DNA of 64,000 bases from Aspidiotus rigidus. Lineage: Eukaryota > Arthropoda > Insecta > Hemiptera > Diaspididae. Below, one piece after another: positions 52,320-63,700 of the stretch. A program made the position numbers and the translations under genes. Location of the stretch: the NCBI GenBank assembly GCA_035079385.1, contig JAVHKY010000029.1:5146001-5210000 (forward strand). Reading direction: 5' to 3'. Under the pieces are notes generated by a model, which saw nothing but the letters and a program-made list of their open reading frames with translations, was not told where the DNA came from and did not search any database. How positions within the stretch are numbered: position 1 is the first letter of the stretch; every line of letters begins with the position of its first letter.

Positions 52320-55300
52320 CCCTCGATCCAACGCCGTTTGAATTTTTAACCTATCTCGAACGGTTAGCGATTTGTGGCCAAAAATGTGATTCATGGAATA
52401 TTTGCTTCAAAAATTGTTCATGGAATAGATGGTTCTAACATGGTTCATGGTATATATGGTTCAAATAAGGTGTTAAAGGTGCGTCTCGACGCCCTCGATC
52501 CAACGCCGTTTGAATTTTTAACCTATCTCAAACGGTTAGCAATTTGTGGCCAAAAGTGTGATTCATGGAATATTTGGTTCAAAAAATGTTCATGGAATAT
52601 ATGGTTTAAAAATGGTTCATGGAATGTATGGTTCAAATAAGGTGTTAAAGGTGCGTCTCGACGCCCTCGATCCAACGCCGTTTGAATTTTTAACCTATCT
52701 CGAACGGTTAGCGATTTGTGGCCAAAAATGTGATTCATGGAATATTTGGTTCAAAAAATGTTCATGGAATATATGCTTCAAATATGGTTCATGGAATATA
52801 TGGATCAAATAAGGTGTTCAAGGTGCGTCTCGACGCCCTCGATCCATCGCAGTTTGAATTTTTAACCTATCACGAACGGTTAGCGATTTGTGGCCAAAAA
52901 TGTGATTCATGGAATATTTGGTTCAAAAAATGTTCATGGAATATATGGTTCAAAAATGGTTCATGGAATATATGGTTCAAATACGGTGTTCAAGGTGCGT
53001 CTCGACACCCTCGATCCAACGCCGTTTGAATTTTTAACCTATCTCGAACGGTTAGCAATTTGTGGCCAAAAATGTGATTCATGGAATATTTGGTTCAAAA
53101 AATGTTCATGGAATATATGGTTCAAAAATGGTTCATGGAATGTATGGTTTAAATAAGGTGTTAAAGGTGCGTCTCGACGCCCTCGATCCAACGCCGTTTG
53201 AATTTTTAACCTATCTCGAACGGTTAGCGATTTGTGGCCAAAAATGTGATTCATGGAATATTTGGTTCAAAAAATGTTCATGGAATATATGGTTCAAAAA
53301 TGGTTCATGGAATGTATGGTTCAAATAAGGTGTTAAAGGTGCGTCTCGCCGCCCTCGATCCAACGCCGTTTGAATTTTTAACCTATCTCGAACGGTTAGC
53401 GATTTGTGGCCAAAAATGTGATTCATGGAATATTTGCTTCAAAAATTGTTCATGGAATAGATGGTTCTAACATGGTTCATGGTATATATGGTTCAAATAA
53501 GGTGTTAAAGGTGCGTCTCGACGCCCTCGATCCAACGCCGTTTGAATTTTTAACCTATCTCAAACGGTTAGCAATTTGTGGCCAAAAGTGTGATTCATGG
53601 AATATTTGGTTCAAAAAATGTTCATGGAATAGATGGTTCTAACATGGTTCATGGAATATATGGTTCAAATAAGGTGTTCAAGGTGCGTCTCGACGCCCTC
53701 GATCCAACGCCGTTTGAATTTTTAACCTATCTCGAACGGTTAGCAATTTGTGGCCAAAAATGTATTCATGGAATATTTGGTTCAAAAAATGTTCATGGAA
53801 TATATGCTTCAAATATGGTTCATGGAATATATGGATCAAATAAGGTGTTCAAGGTGCGTCTCGACGCCCTCGATCCATCGCAGTTTGAATTTTTAACCTA
53901 TCACGAACGGTTAGCGATTTGTGGCCAAAAATGTGATTCATGGAATATTTGGTTCAAAAAATGTTCATGGAATATATGGTTCTAACATGGTTCATGGAAT
54001 GTATGATTCAAATAAGGTGTTAAAGGTGCGTCTCGACGCCCTCGATCCAACGCCGTTTGAATTTTTAACCTATCTCGAACGGTTAGCGATTTGTGGCCAA
54101 AAATGTGATTCATGGAATATTTGGTTCAAAAAATGTTCATGGAATATATGCTTCAAATATGGTTCATGGAATGTATGGTTCAAATAAGGTGTTAAAGGTG
54201 CGTCTCGACGCCCTCGATCCAACGCCGTTTGAATTTTTAACCTATCTCAAACGGTTAGCAATTTGTGGCCAAAAGTGTGATTCATGGAATATTTGGTTCA
54301 AAAAATGTTCATGGAATATATGGTTCAAAAATGGTTCATGGAATATATGGTTCAAATAAGGTGTTCAAGGTGGGTCTCGACGCCCTCGATCCAACGCCGT
54401 TTGAATTTTTAACCTATCTCGAACGGTTAGCGATTTGTGGCCAAAAATGTGATTCATGGAATATTTGGTTCAAAAAATGTTCATGGAATATATGCTTCAA
54501 ATATGGTTCATGGAATATATGGATCAAATAAGGTGTTCAAGGTGCGTCTCGACACCCTCGATCCAACGCCGTTTGAATTTTTAACCTATCTCGAACGGTT
54601 AGCAATTTGTGGCCAAAAATGTATTCATGGAATATTTGGTTCAAAAAATGTTCATGGAATATATGGTTCAAAAATGGTTCATGGAATGTATGGTTCAAAT
54701 AAGGTGTTAAAGGTGCGTCTCGACGCCCTCGATCCAACGCCGTTTGAATTCTTAACCTATCTCAAACGGTTAGCATTTTGTGGCCAAAAGTGTGATTCAT
54801 GGAATATTTGGTTCAAAAATTGTTCATGGAATATATGGTTCAAAAATGGTTCATGGAATATATGGTTCAAATAAGGTGTTCAAGGTGCGTCTCGACGCCC
54901 TCGATCCAACGCCGTTTGAATTTTTTACCTATCTCGAACGGTTAGCGATTTGTGGCCAAAAATGTGATTCATGGAATATTTGGTTCAAAAAATGTTCATA
55001 GAATAGATGGTTCTAACATGGTTCATGGAATATATGGTTCAAATAAGGTGTTCAAGGTGCGTCTCGACGCCCTCGATCCAACGCCGTTTGAATTTTTAAC
55101 CCATCTCGAACGGTTAGCGATTTGTGGCCAAAAATGTGATTCATGGAATATTTGGTTCAAAAAATGTTCATGGAATATATGTGTATGGTTCAAAAATGGT
55201 TCATGGAATGTAGGATTCAAATAAGGTGTTAAAGGTGCGTCTCGACGCCCTCGATCCAACGCCGTTTGAATTTTTAACCTATCTCGAACGGTTAGCAATT

Positions 55301-56278
55301 TGTGGCCAAAAATGTGATTCATGGAATATTTGGTTCAAAAAATGTTCATGGAATAGATGGTTCTAACATGGTTCATGGAATATATGGTTCAAATAAGGTG
55401 TTCAAGGTGCGTCCCGACACCCTCGATCCAACGCCGTTTGAATTTTTAACCCATCTCGAACGGTTAGCAATTTGTGGCCAAAAATGTATTCATGGAATAT
55501 TTGGTTCAAAAAATGTTCATGGAATATATGCTTCAAATATGGTTCATGGAATATATGGATCAAATAAGGTGTTCAAGGTGCGTCTCGACGCCCTCGATCC
55601 ATCGCAGTTTGAATTTTTAACCTATCACGAACGGTTAGCGATTTGTGGCCAAAAATGTGATTCATGGAATATTTGGTTCAAAAAATGTTCATGGAATATA
55701 TGGTTCAAAAATGGTTCATGGAATATATGGTTCAAATAAGGTGTTCAAGGTGCGTCTCGACACCCTCGATCCAACGCCGTTTGAATTTTTAACCTATCTC
55801 GACCGGTTAGCAATTTGTGGCCAAAAATGTGATTCATGGAATATTTGGTTCAAAAAATGTTCATGGAATATATGGTTCAAAAATGGTTCATGGAATGTAT
55901 GGTTCAAATAAGGTGTTAAAGGTGCGTCTCGCCGCCCTCGATCCAACGCCGTTTGAATTTTTAACCTATCTCGAACGGTTAGCGATTTGTGGCCAAAAAT
56001 GTGATTCATGGAATATTTGGTTCAAAAAATGTTCATGGAATATATGCTTCAAATATGGTTCATGGAATATATGGATCAAATAAGGTGTTCAAGGTGCGTC
56101 TCGACGCCCTCGATCCATCGCAGTTTGAATTTTTAACCTATCACGAACGGTTAGCGATTTGTGGCCAAAAATGTGATTCATGGAATATTTGGTTCAAAAA
56201 ATGTTCATGGAATATATGGTTTAAAAATGGTTCATGGAATGTATGGTTCAAATAAGGTGTTAAAGGTGCGTCTCGACG
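52320..56278 (+). repeat. Left copy of a 3959-bp tandem duplication (23 monomers)
   Basis: Monomers 52374 to 56161 recur in order at 56333 to 60120, directly adjacent. The period includes one 178-bp and three 171-bp monomers (23 x 172 + 3). The change TTCATAGAAT is at 55000 and 58959. The junction lies in monomer 56161, whose right end switches to the TTTGCTTCAAAAATTG type. Confidence 0.88.
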
Positions 56279-59200
56279 CCCTCGATCCAACGCCGTTTGA
56301 ATTTTTAACCTATCTCGAACGGTTAGCGATTTGTGGCCAAAAATGTGATTCATGGAATATTTGCTTCAAAAATTGTTCATGGAATAGATGGTTCTAACAT
56401 GGTTCATGGTATATATGGTTCAAATAAGGTGTTAAAGGTGCGTCTCGACGCCCTCGATCCAACGCCGTTTGAATTTTTAACCTATCTCAAACGGTTAGCA
56501 ATTTGTGGCCAAAAGTGTGATTCATGGAATATTTGGTTCAAAAAATGTTCATGGAATATATGGTTTAAAAATGGTTCATGGAATGTATGGTTCAAATAAG
56601 GTGTTAAAGGTGCGTCTCGACGCCCTCGATCCAACGCCGTTTGAATTTTTAACCTATCTCGAACGGTTAGCGATTTTGGGCCAAAAATGTGATTCATGGA
56701 ATATTTGGTTCAAAAAATGTTCATGGAATATATGCTTCAAATATGGTTCATGGAATATATGGATCAAATAAGGTGTTCAAGGTGCGTCTCGACGCCCTCG
56801 ATCCATCGCAGTTTGAATTTTTAACCTATCACGAACGGTTAGCGATTTGTGGCCAAAAATGTGATTCATGGAATATTTGGTTCAAAAAATGTTCATGGAA
56901 TATATGGTTCAAAAATGGTTCATGGAATATATGGTTCAAATACGGTGTTCAAGGTGCGTCTCGACACCCTCGATCCAACGCCGTTTGAATTTTTAACCTA
57001 TCTCGAACGGTTAGCAATTTGTGGCCAAAAATGTGATTCATGGAATATTTGGTTCAAAAAATGTTCATGGAATATATGGTTCAAAAATGGTTCATGGAAT
57101 GTATGGTTTAAATAAGGTGTTAAAGGTGCGTCTCGACGCCCTCGATCCAACGCCGTTTGAATTTTTAACCTATCTCGAACGGTTAGCGATTTGTGGCCAA
57201 AAATGTGATTCATGGAATATTTGGTTCAAAAAATGTTCATGGAATATATGGTTCAAAAATGGTTCATGGAATGTATGGTTCAAATAAGGTGTTAAAGGTG
57301 CGTCTCGCCGCCCTCGATCCAACGCCGTTTGAATTTTTAACCTATCTCGAACGGTTAGCGATTTGTGGCCAAAAATGTGATTCATGGAATATTTGCTTCA
57401 AAAATTGTTCATGGAATAGATGGTTCTAACATGGTTCATGGTATATATGGTTCAAATAAGGTGTTAAAGGTGCGTCTCGACGCCCTCGATCCAACGCCGT
57501 TTGAATTTTTAACCTATCTCAAACGGTTAGCAATTTGTGGCCAAAAGTGTGATTCATGGAATATTTGGTTCAAAAAATGTTCATGGAATAGATGGTTCTA
57601 ACATGGTTCATGGAATATATGGTTCAAATAAGGTGTTCAAGGTGCGTCTCGACGCCCTCGATCCAACGCCGTTTGAATTTTTAACCTATCTCGAACGGTT
57701 AGCAATTTGTGGCCAAAAATGTATTCATGGAATATTTGGTTCAAAAAATGTTCATGGAATATATGCTTCAAATATGGTTCATGGAATATATGGATCAAAT
57801 AAGGTGTTCAAGGTGCGTCTCGACGCCCTCGATCCATCGCAGTTTGAATTTTTAACCTATCACGAACGGTTAGCGATTTGTGGCCAAAAATGTGATTCAT
57901 GGAATATTTGGTTCAAAAAATGTTCATGGAATATATGGTTCTAACATGGTTCATGGAATGTATGATTCAAATAAGGTGTTAAAGGTGCGTCTCGACGCCC
58001 TCGATCCAACGCCGTTTGAATTTTTAACCTATCTCGAACGGTTAGCGATTTGTGGCCAAAAATGTGATTCATGGAATATTTGGTTCAAAAAATGTTCATG
58101 GAATATATGCTTCAAATATGGTTCATGGAATGTATGGTTCAAATAAGGTGTTAAAGGTGCGTCTCGACGCCCTCGATCCAACGCCGTTTGAATTTTTAAC
58201 CTATCTCAAACGGTTAGCAATTTGTGGCCAAAAGTGTGATTCATGGAATATTTGGTTCAAAAAATGTTCATGGAATATATGGTTCAAAAATGGTTCATGG
58301 AATATATGGTTCAAATAAGGTGTTCAAGGTGGGTCTCGACGCCCTCGATCCAACGCCGTTTGAATTTTTAACCTATCTCGAACGGTTAGCGATTTGTGGC
58401 CAAAAATGTGATTCATGGAATATTTGGTTCAAAAAATGTTCATGGAATATATGCTTCAAATATGGTTCATGGAATATATGGATCAAATAAGGTGTTCAAG
58501 GTGCGTCTCGACACCCTCGATCCAACGCCGTTTGAATTTTTAACCTATCTCGAACGGTTAGCAATTTGTGGCCAAAAATGTATTCATGGAATATTTGGTT
58601 CAAAAAATGTTCATGGAATATATGGTTCAAAAATGGTTCATGGAATGTATGGTTCAAATAAGGTGTTAAAGGTGCGTCTCGACGCCCTCGATCCAACGCC
58701 GTTTGAATTCTTAACCTATCTCAAACGGTTAGCATTTTGTGGCCAAAAGTGTGATTCATGGAATATTTGGTTCAAAAATTGTTCATGGAATATATGGTTC
58801 AAAAATGGTTCATGGAATATATGGTTCAAATAAGGTGTTCAAGGTGCGTCTCGACGCCCTCGATCCAACGCCGTTTGAATTTTTTACCTATCTCGAACGG
58901 TTAGCGATTTGTGGCCAAAAATGTGATTCATGGAATATTTGGTTCAAAAAATGTTCATAGAATAGATGGTTCTAACATGGTTCATGGAATATATGGTTCA
59001 AATAAGGTGTTCAAGGTGCGTCTCGACGCCCTCGATCCAACGCCGTTTGAATTTTTAACCCATCTCGAACGGTTAGCGATTTGTGGCCAAAAATGTGATT
59101 CATGGAATATTTGGTTCAAAAAATGTTCATGGAATATATGTGTATGGTTCAAAAATGGTTCATGGAATGTAGGATTCAAATAAGGTGTTAAAGGTGCGTC

Positions 59201-60319
59201 TCGACGCCCTCGATCCAACGCCGTTTGAATTTTTAACCTATCTCGAACGGTTAGCAATTTGTGGCCAAAAATGTGATTCATGGAATATTTGGTTCAAAAA
59301 ATGTTCATGGAATAGATGGTTCTAACATGGTTCATGGAATATATGGTTCAAATAAGGTGTTCAAGGTGCGTCCCGACACCCTCGATCCAACGCCGTTTGA
59401 ATTTTTAACCCATCTCGAACGGTTAGCAATTTGTGGCCAAAAATGTATTCATGGAATATTTGGTTCAAAAAATGTTCATGGAATATATGCTTCAAATATG
59501 GTTCATGGAATATATGGATCAAATAAGGTGTTCAAGGTGCGTCTCGACGCCCTCGATCCATCGCAGTTTGAATTTTTAACCTATCACGAACGGTTAGCGA
59601 TTTGTGGCCAAAAATGTGATTCATGGAATATTTGGTTCAAAAAATGTTCATGGAATATATGGTTCAAAAATGGTTCATGGAATATATGGTTCAAATAAGG
59701 TGTTCAAGGTGCGTCTCGACACCCTCGATCCAACGCCGTTTGAATTTTTAACCTATCTCGACCGGTTAGCAATTTGTGGCCAAAAATGTGATTCATGGAA
59801 TATTTGGTTCAAAAAATGTTCATGGAATATATGGTTCAAAAATGGTTCATGGAATGTATGGTTCAAATAAGGTGTTAAAGGTGCGTCTCGCCGCCCTCGA
59901 TCCAACGCCGTTTGAATTTTTAACCTATCTCGAACGGTTAGCGATTTGTGGCCAAAAATGTGATTCATGGAATATTTGGTTCAAAAAATGTTCATGGAAT
60001 ATATGCTTCAAATATGGTTCATGGAATATATGGATCAAATAAGGTGTTCAAGGTGCGTCTCGACGCCCTCGATCCATCGCAGTTTGAATTTTTAACCTAT
60101 CACGAACGGTTAGCGATTTGTGGCCAAAAATGTGATTCATGGAATATTTGGTTCAAAAAATGTTCATGGAATATATGGTTTAAAAATGGTTCATGGAATG
60201 TATGGTTCAAATAAGGTGTTAAAGGTGCGTCTCGACGCCCTCGATCCAACGCCGTTTGAATTTTTAACCTATCTCGAACGGTTAGCGATTTGTGGCCAAA
60301 AATGTGATTCATGGAATAT
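56279..60319 (+). repeat. Right copy of the 3959-bp tandem duplication
   Basis: This matches the left copy apart from a private two-base change at 56677-56678, where GATTTTGGGCC replaces GATTTGTGGCC. That monomer therefore lacks the GTGGCC phase mark used to count the array, but its length is unchanged. Confidence 0.87.
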
Positions 60320-60790
60320 TTGGTTCAAAAAATGTTCATGGAATATATGCTTCAAATATGGTTCATGGAATATATGGATCAAATAAGGTGTTCAAGGTGC
60401 GTCTCGACGCCCTCGATCCATCGCAGTTTGAATTTTTAACCTATCACGAACGGTTAGCGATTTGTGGCCAAAAATGTGATTCATGGAATATTTGGTTCAA
60501 AAAATGTTCATGGAATATATGGTTCAAAAATGGTTCATGGAATATATGGTTCAAATACGGTGTTCAAGGTGCGTCTCGACACCCTCGATCCAACGCCGTT
60601 TGAATTTTTAACCTATCTCGAACGGTTAGCAATTTGTGGCCAAAAATGTGATTCATGGAATATTTGGTTCAAAAAATGTTCATGGAATATATGGTTCAAA
60701 AATGGTTCATGGAATGTATGGTTTAAATAAGGTGTTAAAGGTGCGTCTCGACGCCCTCGATCCAACGCCGTTTGAATTTTTAACCTATCT

Positions 60791-63700
60791 CGAACGGTTA
60801 GCGATTTGTGGCCAAAAATGTGATTCATGGAATATTTGGTTCAAAAAATGTTCATGGAATAGATGGTTCTAACATGGTTCATGGAATATATGGTTCAAAT
60901 AAGGTGTTCAAGGTGCGTCTCGACGCCCTCGATCCAACGCCGTTTGAATTTTTAACCCATCTCGAACGGTTAGCGATTTGTGGCCAAAAATGTGATTCAT
61001 GGAATATTTGGTTCAAAAAATGTTCATGGAATATATGGTTCAAAAATGGTTCATGGAATGTATGGTTCAAATAAGGTGTTAAAGGTGCGTCTCGCCGCCC
61101 TCGATCCAACGCCGTTTGAATTTTTAACCTATCTCGAACGGTTAGCGATTTGTGGCCAAAAATGTGATTCATGGAATATTTGCTTCAAAAATTGTTCATG
61201 GAATAGATGGTTCTAACATGGTTCATGGTATATATGGTTCAAACAAGGTGTTAAAGGTGCGTCTCGACGCCCTCGATCCAACGCCGTTTGAATTTTTAAC
61301 CTATCTCAAACGGTTAGCAATTTGTGGCCAAAAGTGTGATTCATGGAATATTTGGTTCAAAAAATGTTCATGGAATAGATGGTTCTAACATGGTTCATGG
61401 AATATATGGTTCAAATAAGGTGTTCAAGGTGCGTCTCGACACCCTCGATCCAACGCCGTTTGAATTTTTAACCTATCTCGAACGGTTAGCAATGTGTGGC
61501 CAAAAATGTATTCATGGAATATTTGGTTCAAAAAATGTTCATGGAATATATGCTTCAAATATGGTTCATGGAATATATGGATCAAATAAGGTGTTCAAGG
61601 TGCGTCTCGACGCCCTCGATCCATCGCAGTTTGAATTTTTAACCTATCACGAACGGTTAGCGATTTGTGGCCAAAAATGTGATTCATGGAATATTTGGTT
61701 CAAAAAATGTTCATGGAATATATGGTTTAAAAATGGTTCATGGAATGTATGGTTCAAATAAGGTGTTAAAGGTGCGTCTCGACGCCCTCGATCCAACGCC
61801 GTTTGAATTTTTAACCTATCTCGAACGGTTAGCGATTTGTGGCCAAAAATGTGATTCATGGAATATTTGGTTCAAAAAATGTTCATGGAATATATGCTTC
61901 AAATATGGTTCATGGAATATATGGATCAAATAAGGTGTTCAAGGTGCGTCTCGACGCCCTCGATCCATCGCAGTTTGAATTTTTAACCTATCACGAACGG
62001 TTAGCGATTTGTGGCCAAAAATGTGATTCATGGAATATTTGGTTCAAAAAATGTTCATGGAATATATGGTTCAAAAATGGTTCATGGAATATATGGTTCA
62101 AATACGGTGTTCAAGGTGCGTCTCGACACCCTCGATCCAACGCCGTTTGAATTTTTAACCTATCTCGAACGGTTAGCAATTTGTGGCCAAAAATGTGATT
62201 CATGGAATATTTGGTTCAAAAAATGTTCATGGAATATATGGTTCAAAAATGGTTCATGGAATGTATGGTTTAAATAAGGTGTTAAAGGTGCGTCTCGACG
62301 CCCTCGATCCAACGCCGTTTGAATTTTTAACCTATCTCGAACGGTTAGCGATTTGTGGCCAAAAATGTGATTCATGGAATATTTGGTTCAAAAAATGTTC
62401 ATGGAATAGATGGTTCTAACATGGTTCATGGAATATATGGTTCAAATAAGGTGTTCAAGGTGCGTCTCGACGCCCTCGATCCAACGCCGTTTGAATTTTT
62501 AACCCATCTCGAACGGTTAGCGATTTGTGGCCAAAAATGTGATTCATGGAATATTTGGTTCAAAAAATGTTCATGGAATATATGGTTCAAAAATGGTTCA
62601 TGGAATGTATGGTTCAAATAAGGTGTTAAAGGTGCGTCTCGCCGCCCTCGATCCAACGCCGTTTGAATTTTTAACCTATCTCGAACGGTTAGCGATTTGT
62701 GGCCAAAAATGTGATTCATGGAATATTTGCTTCAAAAATTGTTCATGGAATAGATGGTTCTAACATGGTTCATGGTATATATGGTTCAAATAAGGTGTTA
62801 AAGGTGCGTCTCGACGCCCTCGATCCAACGCCGTTTGAATTTTTAACCTATCTCAAACGGTTAGCAATTTGTGGCCAAAAGTGTGATTCATGGAATATTT
62901 GGTTCAAAAAATGTTCATGGAATAGATGGTTCTAACATGGTTCATGGAATATATGGTTCAAATAAGGTGTTCAAGGTGCGTCTCGACACCCTCGATCCAA
63001 CGCCGTTTGAATTTTTAACCTATCTCGAACGGTTAGCAATTTGTGGCCAAAAATGTGATTCATGGAATATTTGGTTCAAAAAATGTTCATGGAATATATG
63101 GTTCTAACATGGTTCATGGAATGTATGATTCAAATAAGGTGTTAAAGGTGCGTCTCGACGCCCTCGATCCATCGCAGTTTGAATTTTTAACCTATCACGA
63201 ACGGTTAGCGATTTGTGGCCAAAAATGTGATTCATGGAATATTTGGTTCAAAAAATGTTCATGGAATATATGGTTCAAAAATGGTTCATGGAATATATGG
63301 TTCAAATAAGGTGTTCAAGGTGCGTCTCGACGCCCTCGATCCAACGTCGTTTGAATTTTTAACCTATCTCGAACGGTTAGCGATTTGTGGCCAAAAATGT
63401 GATTCATGGAATATTTGGTTCAAAAAATGTTCATGGAATATATGCTTCAAATATGGTTCATGGAATGTATGGTTCAAATAAGGTGTTAAAGGTGCGTCTC
63501 GACGCCCTCGATCCAACGCCGTTTGAATTTTTAACCTATCTCAAACGGTTAGCAATTTGTGGCCAAAAGTGTGATTCATGGAATATTTGGTTCAAAAAAT
63601 GTTCATGGAATATATGGTTCAAAAATGGTTCATGGAATATATGGTTCAAATAAGGTGTTCAAGGTGGGTCTCGACGCCCTCGATCCAACGCCGTTTGAAT

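Larger units (their letters stand above)
2168..58710 (+). other. Set of fourteen monomers with a diagnostic GAATTC site
   Basis: Most monomers read TTTGAATTTTTAACC in the 91-bp segment; a minority read TTTGAATTCTTAACC, which creates an EcoRI site. Sites start at 2168, 3549, 8196, 13531, 16632, 25354, 26735, 28804, 30185, 41830, 43211, 47864, 54746 and 58705. All are on the CTCAAACGG segment type. Four pairs lie 1381 bp apart, and the others follow the duplication offsets, so these sites are convenient landmarks for the block structure. Confidence 0.85.
2546..59260 (+). repeat. Set of fifteen 178-bp monomers with a 6-bp insertion
   Basis: In subrepeat 2 these copies read ATATATGTGTATGG instead of ATATATGG, an extra TGTGTA. 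They start at 2546, 3927, 8574, 13909, 17010, 25732, 27113, 29182, 30563, 42208, 43589, 44626, 48242, 55124 and 59083, each 178 bp long. In all but the copy at 13909, subrepeat 3 is GAATGTAGGATTC; at 13909 it is GAATGTATGGTTC, marking an exchange. The insertion looks like a single ancestral slippage event that was then copied with its neighbours. In four cases two of these monomers lie exactly 1381 bp apart (2546/3927, 25732/27113, 29182/30563 and 42208/43589). Confidence 0.93.
3411..61666 (+). repeat. Set of twenty-nine 171-bp monomers with a 1-bp deletion
   Basis: These copies read CCAAAAATGTATTCATGG instead of CCAAAAATGTGATTCATGG. In the GTGGCC phase they are the second monomer of each 343-bp pair starting at 3240, 4105, 5824, 7887, 8752, 10471, 13222, 16323, 17360, 25045, 26426, 27291, 29876, 30741, 32632, 37076, 42902, 43767, 46696, 47555, 48420, 50139, 53578, 54437, 55302, 57537, 58396, 59261 and 61324. 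The deletion always follows a GCAATTTG or GCAATGTG segment end and is followed either by the ATATGCTTC subrepeat type or by the ATATGGTTCAAAAATGG type, so it now exists in two haplotypes. Because 171 is divisible by three, reading frames run through these junctions; this alone accounts for the longest open frames in the window. Confidence 0.93.
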
